Of a DNA stretch of 64,000 nucleotides, positions 11,191 through 21,599 are shown piece after piece. Source of the stretch: Apostichopus japonicus (taxonomy: Eukaryota; Echinodermata; Holothuroidea; Aspidochirotida; Stichopodidae); assembly GCF_037975245.1 (NCBI RefSeq), contig NC_092571.1, positions 27,358,564 through 27,422,563 of the forward strand. The letters are read 5' to 3'. The notes beneath the pieces are model-generated. The model had not been told where the DNA came from. It was given only the letters and a program-made list of their open reading frames with translations, and made no database searches. Each line of letters begins with the position of its first letter. The stretch's first letter is position 1. The position numbers and the translations under genes are program-made.

Positions 11191-12474
11191 TCATTTAACA
11201 ATATCATACTGTTCATCGTCTTGTAAACGTTCACATGGAGAGAGATAACCACCACTGTCATATGTAAGTGAAGATGAATTTATGTTCACGTATTTCTCCG
11301 TGGGAAGAATCTTCGGTAAAACGACTACGGAAGCATCATCCATTTGAGTTGTGTCCTTACTATGTCGAGAGTTTATCACAAAAATGCGACTGAGAAGAAA
11401 CGCAACAGCAACACAAGCAACAACAATGATGATGATCACCAAGGTCAAATATATTGCTACATTGTTTACTATGACACAATGTGGAAAATATAACACGTGT
11501 GCTGTTGATGCAATGACTCTATCTCCATAGTAACCAACGCATTGTATGTCAACTAAGTAGACGTCACTTCCGGTATCCGTTACATTTAGTTCAATGTATG
11601 TGTCGCCTTCCTTAATATCATATTTCCAGTGATTAGGGATGTTACTCCAGGTAAGGTTAACTTCACTCACATTACTGGTGCAACGTAATATTGCATTTCT
11701 AATATCACTGAAGTCGATAGTTGATGGATTCGCTGTGACAGAAAACAAAGGGAGAAACAGAATAGGTCCGAAGGAGCAAGATCCTTGATAACTCTGATAA
11801 GGTGCTGGTAATTGTTGAGAGACATTGCAGACAAAGACACTATTGTTAAATGATGAGTTGAAGTACGATGAGAATGACAGAGTCTTAGAGTGGTGCAGGT
11901 AAGAGGATACTGTCCTAGTTGAGATGCTAGTAACGTCATTGATTTCATCTCCATCTCTGATGTAAATTGACATCATCACTGGTGGGTCTCCTTCCTCTGA
12001 AGTACAATTCATCTCGATGTCACTTTGTACCGAATCCTCAAATATGAATCGAGATCCATATGATGATGAACAAAGAGGATTAACATCATTAATCGGATGA
12101 AAACCCACGATTGTAGCAGATAGTTCCTTTTGATTGCGACATCGAAACAATGTGCCGTTTATTTGACTTGTTAATTTATTTATTGTTAACAAAATAGTTG
12201 TTGAATTAATCATGTCCAATTGATAGGTGGTCGAAAATTCATCCAGCAGTTGCGAATTTATAGCTATATTAAAAATATCCTTACTACTGCTTAAAGCCTG
12301 TACTTGTAAGATGTTTATATCTTGTTCACAGTAAATTCCTACAGTACTTCCAAAAGGGAAGAACGCATTATAGTTTTCCGTCCTAAAGTTCGCATATTTA
12401 ATCGTCTCTTCAGAAGCAAGAATAGTAAAGAAAGCAAAGATTGCTATCAATTTAAACGTCGCCTTTGTATTCAT
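11191..12474 (-). CDS. Gene A: intronless three-Ig type I membrane receptor, type 1
   Basis: A 427-residue single-exon protein. Residues 1-21 form a signal peptide (FKLIAIFAFFTILAS). Ig1 has the cysteine pair C49/C112 with no tryptophan between. Ig2 has C157/C216 flanked by a second possible pair, C135/C233, and also lacks the core tryptophan. Ig3 is canonical: C265, W276, C312. Many N-x-S/T sites fit a glycosylated ectodomain. The membrane helix is about 339-362. The tail carries Y395 (YVNI), Y405, Y410 (YDSGGYLSP) and Y423 (QYDIV). The start at 12474 is supported by the signal peptide and the same MNTKATFKL start in gene C. I infer a cell-surface recognition or signalling receptor; the ligand is unknown. 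It could instead act in adhesion. Expression is not shown by sequence alone. Confidence 0.85.
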   Translation of the reverse strand: MNTKATFKLIAIFAFFTILASEETIKYANFRTENYNAFFPFGSTVGIYCEQDINILQVQALSSSKDIFNIAINSQLLDEFSTTYQLDMINSTTILLTINKLTSQINGTLFRCRNQKELSATIVGFHPINDVNPLCSSSYGSRFIFEDSVQSDIEMNCTSEEGDPPVMMSIYIRDGDEINDVTSISTRTVSSYLHHSKTLSFSSYFNSSFNNSVFVCNVSQQLPAPYQSYQGSCSFGPILFLPLFSVTANPSTIDFSDIRNAILRCTSNVSEVNLTWSNIPNHWKYDIKEGDTYIELNVTDTGSDVYLVDIQCVGYYGDRVIASTAHVLYFPHCVIVNNVAIYLTLVIIIIVVACVAVAFLLSRIFVINSRHSKDTTQMDDASVVVLPKILPTEKYVNINSSSLTYDSGGYLSPCERLQDDEQYDIVK

Positions 12475-12526
12475 TTTAAAGCTGCGAGTTATAGAAACAA
12501 TATTTGGCTCTGGAAAAAAACTCTCT

Positions 12527-12540
12527 TATAATATATAGCT
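12527..12540 (-). promoter_or_regulatory. Candidate TATA box of gene A
   Basis: Read on the minus strand, AGCTATATATTATAAG lies about 55-65 bases before the start codon. Genes C (32082-32093) and D (49057-49068) have AGCTATA-type motifs at similar distances. This suggests a core promoter close to the ATG and a short 5' leader. Confidence 0.45.
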
Positions 12541-13537
12541 TCAATTATTTCAATACAAGTACCCTTTAATAGGGATGAAATGCATACAAGTGAAGGATAT
12601 ACGTTGATTTTCGTTCCTGAACTTGCAGAGAGTATCACATAATTCCATCGATTGTGGTTAGATTTTGGTAAAAGTAGTATCTATCATGTGTCATTTCCTT
12701 ACATCAACATTTGAACTTGTACTTCAAAAGTTCGAAAATATACTCCAAAGCATTTACTTTTCATTTTCATTATTTATGATATGAAAGAAATGTCCTTTTA
12801 TATCCGTCCGACATTTCATCTGAGAATTCGATGATCGCAAAATGTAAAAAATTATTTATTTTGTATGAAAGACGTTTGACTTTCTTAGTTGTAAAAACTG
12901 ACCGTTGATGTCGAATTTGCGAGTGCCATATGTCGTAAGTTTGACATGTTGACTTCTTCTTGAAAAGAAACGGCCGGACTTCTCATGTGACTTCTTCTAT
13001 TATTTCGGAAGAGAAGGGGAAGAGCTAAATGACAATAATGTTGCTAACGGAACCCTTCTTCCTCTCGTATCGATTTGATTCGCTTAGCATGATTTCGCTA
13101 ACCCGATATCACAGTCCCGATGGGCATGCTAGTGAAATCTTATGAGAAACGTACCTGCATCATTGAAATCCTTCAGAAATTACCCAGCATAGCGTACTGT
13201 TCTAGAAAAATTAATCCATTTTCAAGATGAAAACTATAGTTAAATACAAACTAGAATTAACTCCAATGAAGGTCCTTTGCACCCTCAGGTCCATGCATGC
13301 CTTACTTGTATACGTCGTTTGTCCATCAGACACAAATAAGTTGATAGACAACTTCTTCAACATTTTTCTTTCCGATATTTGAATAATAATATAATTGTAC
13401 TTGCAGGCTTCGGCGTTTCAACTCGTGACTCCATTAGGAAAGAAATGCTCCGTCCAGACACTTTTGTCTGAATACTATAATTGGTTTATCGTAAGGGATA
13501 TAGATTCATTTGGTTGTTTAACTGAAAGAGAGCGCTC
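12541..13537. other. 5' flank of gene A
   Basis: Noncoding. It matches about 32101-33117 upstream of gene C with scattered differences and one small deletion (the copy near 12990 lacks about 40 bases present near 32540-32580). Upstream control elements of the type-1 genes presumably lie here. Confidence 0.6.
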
Positions 13538-14170
13538 GGGGCGGATCCAGGATTTTGCCATGGGAGGGGCTTATAACATATAACTATAACATTCAAGAAG
13601 AAACACAGAGGCACTTTTTGTTTCATGTACTATTTCAGGCTCCTAGCCGTGTAGATAAGTCCGGTTTCCGTGTACACTTTCAGCAAAATTAAAATGACGG
13701 TAGTAACTATAAAGCAAAGCGCCACAATTAGTTGGCGCGAGCGCAGGAAATTTTACAATATGGCAACCCAATAGCAGCCAAAATGGCAGCATCGGTGCTT
13801 CTGAAGATACCACCAACAGTCATTATTGCAAGGACACTGAGCAACAGAACCCCTTATTTTATTTTAGTGGAGTTTTCGTGTTCACTCACAGCAAAATTGA
13901 AATGACTGGAATGGTAAACTTTGCAAGTTTGTTATTGCTTTTGCGATTAGTGATGGCCGTTCTAGGGGAAAGGTCTACAGGGAGGGTGTTTTCTTGGGTA
14001 AAATAACTAAAATTACAATCTTCAACTCGATCCAGAGTAGATCTATACGGGCCCTGTGTGGATCCTGCGAAATAGGAGGGCACTGCGTACAAGGGTAGTT
14101 TTTTTTCTAATTCAGAAAGCTCAAGGGGTTAAACCCCCACCCCCCCCCCCCCCCCCCTTGATCCGCCCCT
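13538..14170. mobile_element. MITE with GGGGCGGATCC ends, copy 1
   Basis: The ends are GGGGCGGATCCAGG on the left and CTTGATCCGCCCCT on the right, imperfect terminal inverted repeats around 633 bases. Inside are a GCGCCA...TTGGCGC hairpin and a poly-C run near 14139-14157. The copy at 33118-33709 sits at the corresponding place, so the insertion predates the segmental duplication. No coding capacity. Confidence 0.6.
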
Positions 14171-17100
14171 GGTGCTGTTCACGAAAGTCTAAAGGCACAT
14201 ACAGTGAATGATAAACCGCAAATGGTGACCGAGTCATTTTCACACATTAGTTATGACACGTACATGGTCACCCCTCCCCTTGCGACATAACTTCTTAGCA
14301 TCATAACATTTTAGCATATTAGCATCACCAGACGCTAGTCGATATCAAAATTAAGATGCAAACATCTGCACTTTTAATTGCGTGCGATGATAAGTTTACT
14401 CTAAAACTCTATAAAACGCAGGTTGGACCTTTTCGAATCTCGATTGTCACTACAATGCTGATATTCTTACGTGCTTTGCAATATTTCTAGGGATTCCATT
14501 TCTGAATTGTCAATCTCTTGTTGCAAATATTGTTGTATGGAGCCAAAAACAAGTCTGAATCGGCTTATGGACTTCTCTCTCTGTGGGAATCACAGCGACT
14601 TCTCTTTATGTTTTGCCATTCAAAGAATACGGGAAATGAATGTGAAATGAAAATATTACAAGGTACGCGTGGTCATTTTTATTATATCTTACTGCATTAA
14701 TATGTTTTGTTTTGTTTTTTTGCATTAATATCATTTTCTGTTGTTGATATTTTGCATATTTCGCTAATAATAATTTAGGACAGATGGTCAATTATAATGC
14801 GATTTCTTTCCAGCATTGTCATTGTTAGACGAAGGTCTCGGATTCTGATCATTTTTTTGCCTATTTACCATTGCATTAAACGAATATTATTTTACACGGT
14901 TCGTAGGAGTTCGAAGAGTGATAAAGTATAATGACTTTATCAGAGAAACTGAAAAGGAGGGGTGTGAGCATGAGGCCGTTGAAACGTATTCCCATGTAGA
15001 CGGAGATGGTTCTACCTCCCACTTAAACAATAATATAAGGAATACATTGGCTATGAGTAGGTTTTATAGGTCTACATACATACCGGTACTACTTTAAACC
15101 TATGGGTGGGGCTGGAGGGTGAGTTGGATGGGTATACACCTCACTCTCCTTGGTCGCTACCTGCGTTCCACGTCTCTTTTAAAACAAGGGACATTTGAAA
15201 GCAAAATTCTAACTTTACCCTGGTACCAGCTATGCAAGATAGATGTCGTTTGAACATACTTATACACACATACTGAAAAAAACCTTTAATCGATAAATAA
15301 AATAGTAAACTCTATTATTACAGAAACCAGAACTTCCTCGCCCTCTCCATTCTATTATCTGGATTGTTGAAGGGATGTAGTGTAACCCGGGTTACTGATG
15401 TAGGGGGCAATACGAGGCACCGTAAGGCTCTTACATGATATTAAAAAAAATTAGTTGCGCCATCATTTTCTATTGACCACAAGTCGAAGAGTGTTAAGGA
15501 TTAATTCTTCATTAGCCTAACGTAATATGATACAAATTAAAGCCAGATATCCTTAATGGGGCAAAATGACGCAGTCGTGGAGGAAGAAATGATGCTCACT
15601 TGAATGACGCTAATATTTCATACAGATACAGTTGCAAAATATTGCTAGATTTTCTTGTCCATTCTTTGCATCAATATGTTTAGGATATTATTGGTAGTAT
15701 TTTGTTAAGCAATTTGACAGTTTTGACATATAACAGTTAGATTGTCATTTTGTTCACCATCGCCCAGAATTTCAAGTGTTAACAATGTTACCCTTCCGGA
15801 TGTAAAATAAAAGACTTTTAAAGAAAATTTGGTGTGTTTCATCGGTGACATTTTTTAATTTTGGTGAGTGACGTGGTTTAGCCTCCACTGTGTCCTTCTA
15901 CTGTATCCTACTGTATCTTTTATGTGAAATAGCAAACTTTTAAAAGCATTTAAAAATTATTAAAAACATGTTTTGCTTTATATGATTTTGTTGCTTAAGG
16001 TTACCACCAAACTTTTTATATGTCTACCTCAAACTATGCTTTAAACTGTTTGTCACAATTATTACTCCGTCATTGTTCCCAGCAAAAGGGGAATATGACG
16101 CATTTTACTTTTGTCACTTTGAGTCAGAATATATAACTCTTGGACAACAGTAACTAAATTTGTGTAATTACATTATGTAGCATGAAGGTTAATATCTCTA
16201 TTGAACATAGTGAGTTTGAAATTTAATTCGACGTTTTTGAGAAGCTGAGATATATTTGCTTAGATGCCTCAGCCCCCCCCCCCCCCACCCGGGGAACCGT
16301 GTACAATGGGATTCATCAAAAGTGTTCTTTGTTACGAGTTGAAGATAGGCAGAACATCAAGATCTATGTAAGAAAATCATGTTATCTCAATCATCTATGT
16401 TTGTATAAATATATTCCTTCCAGTGGTACATTTGCAACAAAGGCTTTCCCTAACAAGTGACAGTAATCTATAGTGAGCCCTTATGCGGATCAACGATAAC
16501 TTCTACAGATATCTTGGTGGGATGGTAGGCCTACATCTGGTAGGTGATGTCCCGAATTAAGTTAAAAAGGAATCATCTTTAAAAACACTGAGGTACACAA
16601 ATGCATCATGTATGACTGTATTGAAATTATTCATCATGCAGGGACATCCTCAACAGCCAAAGCACACTTTTCGTTATCGGCAGAACAGGGAGGTACTAAA
16701 AAAAGAAGAGATTGATGTTCACGTGACATTACATTTTAACTATACTTATTATTTTTCTTAGACGTAAATTCAAATCATGCAACGCGTGGGAGATTAAATC
16801 TTCACTTATGAACTACTGTAGTTACATGTAGTTGTTCGGCCTAAGACCGTTTAAACCGTTTTAATGCAACCATTTACATGCTGTATAGATAACATTCAAG
16901 AGAAAACCGACTCGCACTTTCTGTTTCGTGTAATATTTTATGCTCCTATGAAGTAAAAAAGCCACATTACAAAGCAAATATCAGAAAGAAGAAACAACAT
17001 AAAATAAAAGGATCTTTTGACCAAACCCTGCAGTCTGACCATAGCAACAAAATAAACATGATGTGGAACGTTAAACACAGAATTAACTTAACCTAACGCA

Positions 17101-18812
17101 AAAAAGTCTTATTTTCAATTTAGAAGATGCGCTCAATTGTATACGTGTTGAAACTTTGGTTGTAGGAGGCATACGACTTACTTCTGATAATGAATTCAGG
17201 GATAAAATGGAATTCATTACCCACTATTTCTCCAGGCGTAGACAGAACCAACTTACAGAAGTAAGTATGATTGTAACTATAAATTACAGAAGACGCCGTG
17301 ACATTGTCACACCTTACTTTACACACTGAGTTTTAATAGGTACAGTAACGTTATTGCTATATTCAAACTATAGCCTTTTGATTAAAATTCTTAAAAACTG
17401 TAAACACATTACAATTTGTATTGATTTCAGTCAATGGTTGTTTCATGAAGTTGTTGTTTAACAATTAACAGTTTAAGACAGTTCAGAATCACTGTAGCAT
17501 TATCAAAATGCTCTCGTGAAGGAAGCCTTAGCAGAATAATATATTACTCTATTGCTATATGATGATCATTGTTTCACTGAAATATCTCTTTCATTAGCAT
17601 ACAACCTTTTCCAGTTAACACTACAGTTACTGTGTCAAAAACACTTCCTTGTATTAGCTATAAATTACACTATAACAGCTTTGCAACTACTGTTCACGTG
17701 CATCTGTATATGAATTTCCCTGTTTGTATCAATTGTTAAAAGTGAAATGGTGTACAACAAAAACTGAAAGTGAACACCCCCTCCCGATGAAGGGACATTG
17801 GGTAGAAACAAATGTGAGTATTATTGTTATAAACCCATTAATGAGTGCAAAGGCCTAGAGTGATTTACATAAATATTCATTGTGTACTTAGGAATGTTGA
17901 AAGGATTTCCCCTAGGAGTAGATGAATCAACACCACAACGGCATGACCTTTAGGTTTTCAAGTGCTGGAACTGACGTCTTGGACACGTGACGAGAAATAT
18001 TTTCGCTTCCTTATTGATGTGTGTGTTTGTGGGGTTATGATTCCTTTATCGTTTTTCTTTAAAAGGATGAAATACCCGTATGCAGATTTAATGATCACGT
18101 TATCACGTGACAACATCTAAGTGACAAAGGCCACAATTCACAGTATTGCAATAAGAAATATCGATTTAAAATAAAGTTTTAATGGTTCTTTGTGTTTCTT
18201 AAACTAGTAGTGGTGTTACGGATCAAATAATCCTCTATAACGTAAACTGAAGAAGATTAATTAGTATTTTGTGCTTTCATTTATTTGTATTTTAAGCTTT
18301 CATTTTCACTGTAAATATTATTAATACTTTGTAAAGTTGATCATCATACGCACGTTTGCTTTCTGTCTTGATCGTGTTTAGGTGAATACCGATATCATCA
18401 TCTTTATCGTAAAGATCTTATGTTACTGACCTCATTCAGAGATGACTTCATTATTGGCATATCATAACAAGAAGATGTTAGAGAATGAAGACTTAGATGT
18501 TCACGTGACATTATATTGTGCATCTACTTATTTTTTTCTTCTTAAACGTACATTCAGATTATGCAATGAATTGTAAAGAAAGTCCTAACGGATGTTCTAT
18601 GGTAGGTACATATAAAAAAACATTGGACATACTAATTATATGTGTTATATCGAAATACTCTTTTCAAACGCCTTGTATTAAAGTATACTGAATATATTTT
18701 ATGTCATAAAAATGCTATTATGATCTAGATTTTCTTTCGATTCGATTGTGAACCGTTGGACTTTATAACAAACGACATGCTTTCACAGTATAAACAGAGT
18801 AGGTGTTCAACG

Positions 18813-18814
<2 letters not shown>
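14171..18814. other. Spacer S between genes A and B
   Basis: No supported gene. The whole stretch is collinear with about 33710-39613, and its end (16.8-18.8 kb) also with 53.2-56.0 kb. It contains two M modules (16635-16830 and 18430-18640), several CACGTG palindromes (16720, 17695, 18104, 18502) and a poly-C run near 16274. Relative to the other copies it lacks about 540 bases at 16835 (present at 36350-36890), probably a deletion here. Confidence 0.7.
16635..16830. repeat. Spacer module M, orphan copy in the spacer
   Basis: It carries CATCATGCAGGGACATCCTC, GAACAGGGAGGTA, GATGTTCACGTGACATT and AAATCATGCAACG in module order. No receptor gene follows on its right, unlike the copies before A, C and E. 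It may mark the downstream flank of a lost gene. Confidence 0.6.
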
Positions 18815-19022
<208 letters not shown>

Positions 19023-19044
19023 AATAACGGAAAAACTGTTAAAC

Positions 19045-19665
19045 AACTATGCTGCATTTAGAGAAAGGCTGGATCTCGAGTGAGATACAATAATTAAATT
19101 AGGTAAGTGATTGGAAGTAAAACAGCCAATGTTTGGTTTTTGCAGAGCTTTCGAGCAAAACTAGCTCTTCTTCAGTGCATGATCACCGAAAGTGACAAGG
19201 AGTAGCAGGAATTGAAACTGTTTTATAGAGGAGATGTCGGCAAGGTTGTAAGGGCAAAGCGACTTACTGATTTCTGCTGAATTGAGCAGAAGTTTTAGAA
19301 ATTCGGATTATTTTAATCCGCGTCGGATTATTTTAATCCGATTCCGTCGTAATTGTAAAGGAATTGTTTTGGTTTATCTGGGACGGCAAATCGTTTCTGA
19401 TGTTTAAACCGAATGGTGCCGTGGTCTTTAGGTTTAGTTCCCAGAAATTTTCTTTCGCTTTCCTAGATTTATCTGTCCAAGAATCGTTCTGGTCAATGGC
19501 AATAACACGCAAATTCTCAATTGAATGATTTTGGAGATTGAAGTGATTTGCAACAGGTTGGTAGATCTTTTTTGTTTTGATCGCCGATCTATGTTGTGTC
19601 ATTCTCATTCTAAGAGTGTTTTTTGACTCTCCAATGTATTGTAAGTTACAAATATATATATATAT
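19045..19665 (-). mobile_element. Penelope-like retroelement fragment with GIY-YIG end
   Basis: On the minus strand the frame ending at 19333 encodes the C-terminal part of a GIY-YIG nuclease: NLQYIGESKNTLRMRMTQHR, then VANHF, and later ENFWELNLKTTAPFGLN. This order (YIGE, R..QHR, HF, FWE..L.T..P.GLN) is that of Penelope-like elements. The upstream GIY strand (CGIYIY near 19690) is separated from it by a TA run that looks expanded inside the domain. Only the 3' end is present; no reverse transcriptase was found. An A-rich tail and TGAAGAAGAGCTAGTTTTGC follow the stop. The paralogous unit lacks this piece. Confidence 0.6.
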
Positions 19666-19689
19666 ATATATATAATTATATATATATAT

Positions 19690-20228
19690 ACCACATGTAT
19701 CAACATTACATGAGTTGTAATTTATATTACATGATTTACCTTTACGTACCACCATGCGTGCAATAATGCCAGAAAGTTGTATTAAATACAACTTTAACAA
19801 TCTCGATTCATTATTTAATGCTCCTAATGTATCATTCTTTCTGGCAGTCGACATTGCGTGGTGGTTTGCAATTGCATAGTTTCAACAAACGAGACCAACG
19901 AAAGGGAAATTAATTTGTTGTCGTCTTGTGCGCCCATCTCCCAGTATTTGCGTTTAGGTCAGTGTTAAGTCTCTGGATCTTATGCAAACAGTCTATTACA
20001 GTAAGACGTCTGTTCAGCTGCAGAATACAAATATCGCACTGGAGGGACGGATGTATTCAGACTAATTCCACTAATGTGTATCATGCTACATAATACAAAA
20101 GAATGACGTCTGTCATTACATAAATTTGAAAATAAAGTACTAAATACGGTATACATCATAATTATAAAAAAGTAACGAATCAATAACCGAAACGTATATG
20201 AAGATAAGTTTCTAACAAAAAAGAATAA
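19690..20228. other. 3' flank of gene B
   Basis: Noncoding; matches about 46975-47653 after gene D. The words ACATGTATCAACATTACATG and AATAATGCCAGAAAGTTGTA are shared, and a diverged version of the same flank follows the type-1 genes. Confidence 0.6.
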
Positions 20229-21548
20229 TCAATTAACAATATCATATTGTTCATCTTCTTGTAAAGGTTTGCAGGGAGACAGATAACCACCACTGTCATA
20301 AGTAAATAAAGATGAATTGATATTCGTATAGTTATCTGTGGGTAGATTTAATGCATTACTATTATCAATCTGAGATTCAATCGGTGGGACAATGTCATCA
20401 TTAATGGATGTATTTCTATCATTGGCATTACTTGTACTAGAGTTCTCTCCGGCGGAAACATTTGAGCGATATTTATATACTATAATTACAATGAGACATA
20501 TGAAACAGAAGCAGATAATCATGACAAGTAATAACACAGCTATTACTCGACCTTGGTTATTGGTTGCACTGATGTGGATCGTCGATGTGATATTTCTATC
20601 TCCATAGTAACCAGTACATTGTATATCCCCTGAGTAGACGCTTCTTCCGGTATCCGATACATTGAGTTCAATGGATGCATCGTTTTCCTTAATATCATAT
20701 TTCCAGTCAGTTGGGATTTTAGTCCAGGATAGGTTAACTTCACTAACATTACTGGTACAACGTAATTCTGAATTCCTAATATCACTAAACTTGATATTTG
20801 ATGGATTCGCTGTGACAGAGAACAAAGGGAGAAACAGAATAGGTCCGAATGAGCAAGATCCTTGATAACTCTGATAAGGCGCTGGTAATTGTTGAGAGAC
20901 ATTGCAGATAAAGGCACTATTGTTTAATGATGAGTTCAAGTCCGATGATAATGATAGAGTCTTAGAGGGGTCCGGGTGAGAGGATTCTGTCCTGGTTGAG
21001 ATGTTAGTGACGATTTCATTTCCATCTCTGATATAAGTTGACATCATCACTGGTGGGTCTCCTTCCTCTGAAGTACAATTCATCTCGATGTCATTTCCTA
21101 CCGAATCCTCAAATATGAATCGAGATGGATATGATGACGAACACAGAGGATTAACATCATTAATCGGATTAAAACCCACTATCCTGGCGATTAGCTGCTT
21201 TGGATTCTGACATGTGTACTTGCTGCCATTTATCTGAGTCGTTAAATTCTTGATCTTAAACAAAGCAGTCGTTGCATTAATCACTTCAAACTGATACGTG
21301 TTTGAGAAGTCCTGTTGTAATGTTGAATTTTTCACTATTTTTATAGCAGTGCTATTATTGTTAAAGACTTCAATCCCTTTGTTTGTCCCCTGTACACAGT
21401 ACAAGCCTACAATACTGCCAAAAGGGAAGCTGGTAGCAGTATATACATCCACTTCTTTAAACTCACCATATTTCATCTCCTCTTGAGATGAATTAATGAC
21501 AAATAAAGCAATGATGACACTAAGTTTGAAAGCTACATTCATTTCCAT
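20229..21548 (-). CDS. Gene B: intronless three-Ig type I membrane receptor, type 2
   Basis: The open frame extends to 21599, but alignment with the family and the signal peptide (FKLSVIIALFVINSS) favours the ATG at 21548 (or 21542), giving about 439 residues. In the numbering of the long frame, Ig1 has C68/C130, Ig2 C175/C232 with flanking C153/C249, and Ig3 C281, W292, C328. The membrane helix (about 351-375) and the Asn/Ser-rich juxtamembrane tail match gene D, not A, C or E. The tail end keeps YTNI, YDSGGYLSP and EQYDIV. Ig2 is shared with the family but has its own changes (HPDPSKTLSLSSDLNSSLNN). Presumed surface recognition receptor, ligand unknown. Confidence 0.85.
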   Translation of the reverse strand: MEMNVAFKLSVIIALFVINSSQEEMKYGEFKEVDVYTATSFPFGSIVGLYCVQGTNKGIEVFNNNSTAIKIVKNSTLQQDFSNTYQFEVINATTALFKIKNLTTQINGSKYTCQNPKQLIARIVGFNPINDVNPLCSSSYPSRFIFEDSVGNDIEMNCTSEEGDPPVMMSTYIRDGNEIVTNISTRTESSHPDPSKTLSLSSDLNSSLNNSAFICNVSQQLPAPYQSYQGSCSFGPILFLPLFSVTANPSNIKFSDIRNSELRCTSNVSEVNLSWTKIPTDWKYDIKENDASIELNVSDTGRSVYSGDIQCTGYYGDRNITSTIHISATNNQGRVIAVLLLVMIICFCFICLIVIIVYKYRSNVSAGENSSTSNANDRNTSINDDIVPPIESQIDNSNALNLPTDNYTNINSSLFTYDSGGYLSPCKPLQEDEQYDIVN

Positions 21549-21599
21549 TTCTTTTACAAGGTAAATGGAAGATCGGCAACCAAAGGATACAATAGTCAC

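Noticed and set aside
11667-11954. Recurring ~95-codon frame inside the Ig2-Ig3 part of each receptor gene, offset frame, same strand
   Set aside because: It is an alternative-frame shadow of the conserved coding DNA; no start context or independent conservation supports it.
14805-14850. CAGCATTGTCATTGTTAGACGAAGG resembles the transposon exon at 4910-4932
   Set aside because: Only about 25 bases match, with a stop soon after; too short to call a relic.
20392-20865. Plus-strand frames opposite gene B (and the same opposite gene D)
   Set aside because: Antisense shadows of the conserved receptor frame; third-position changes follow the minus-strand frame.
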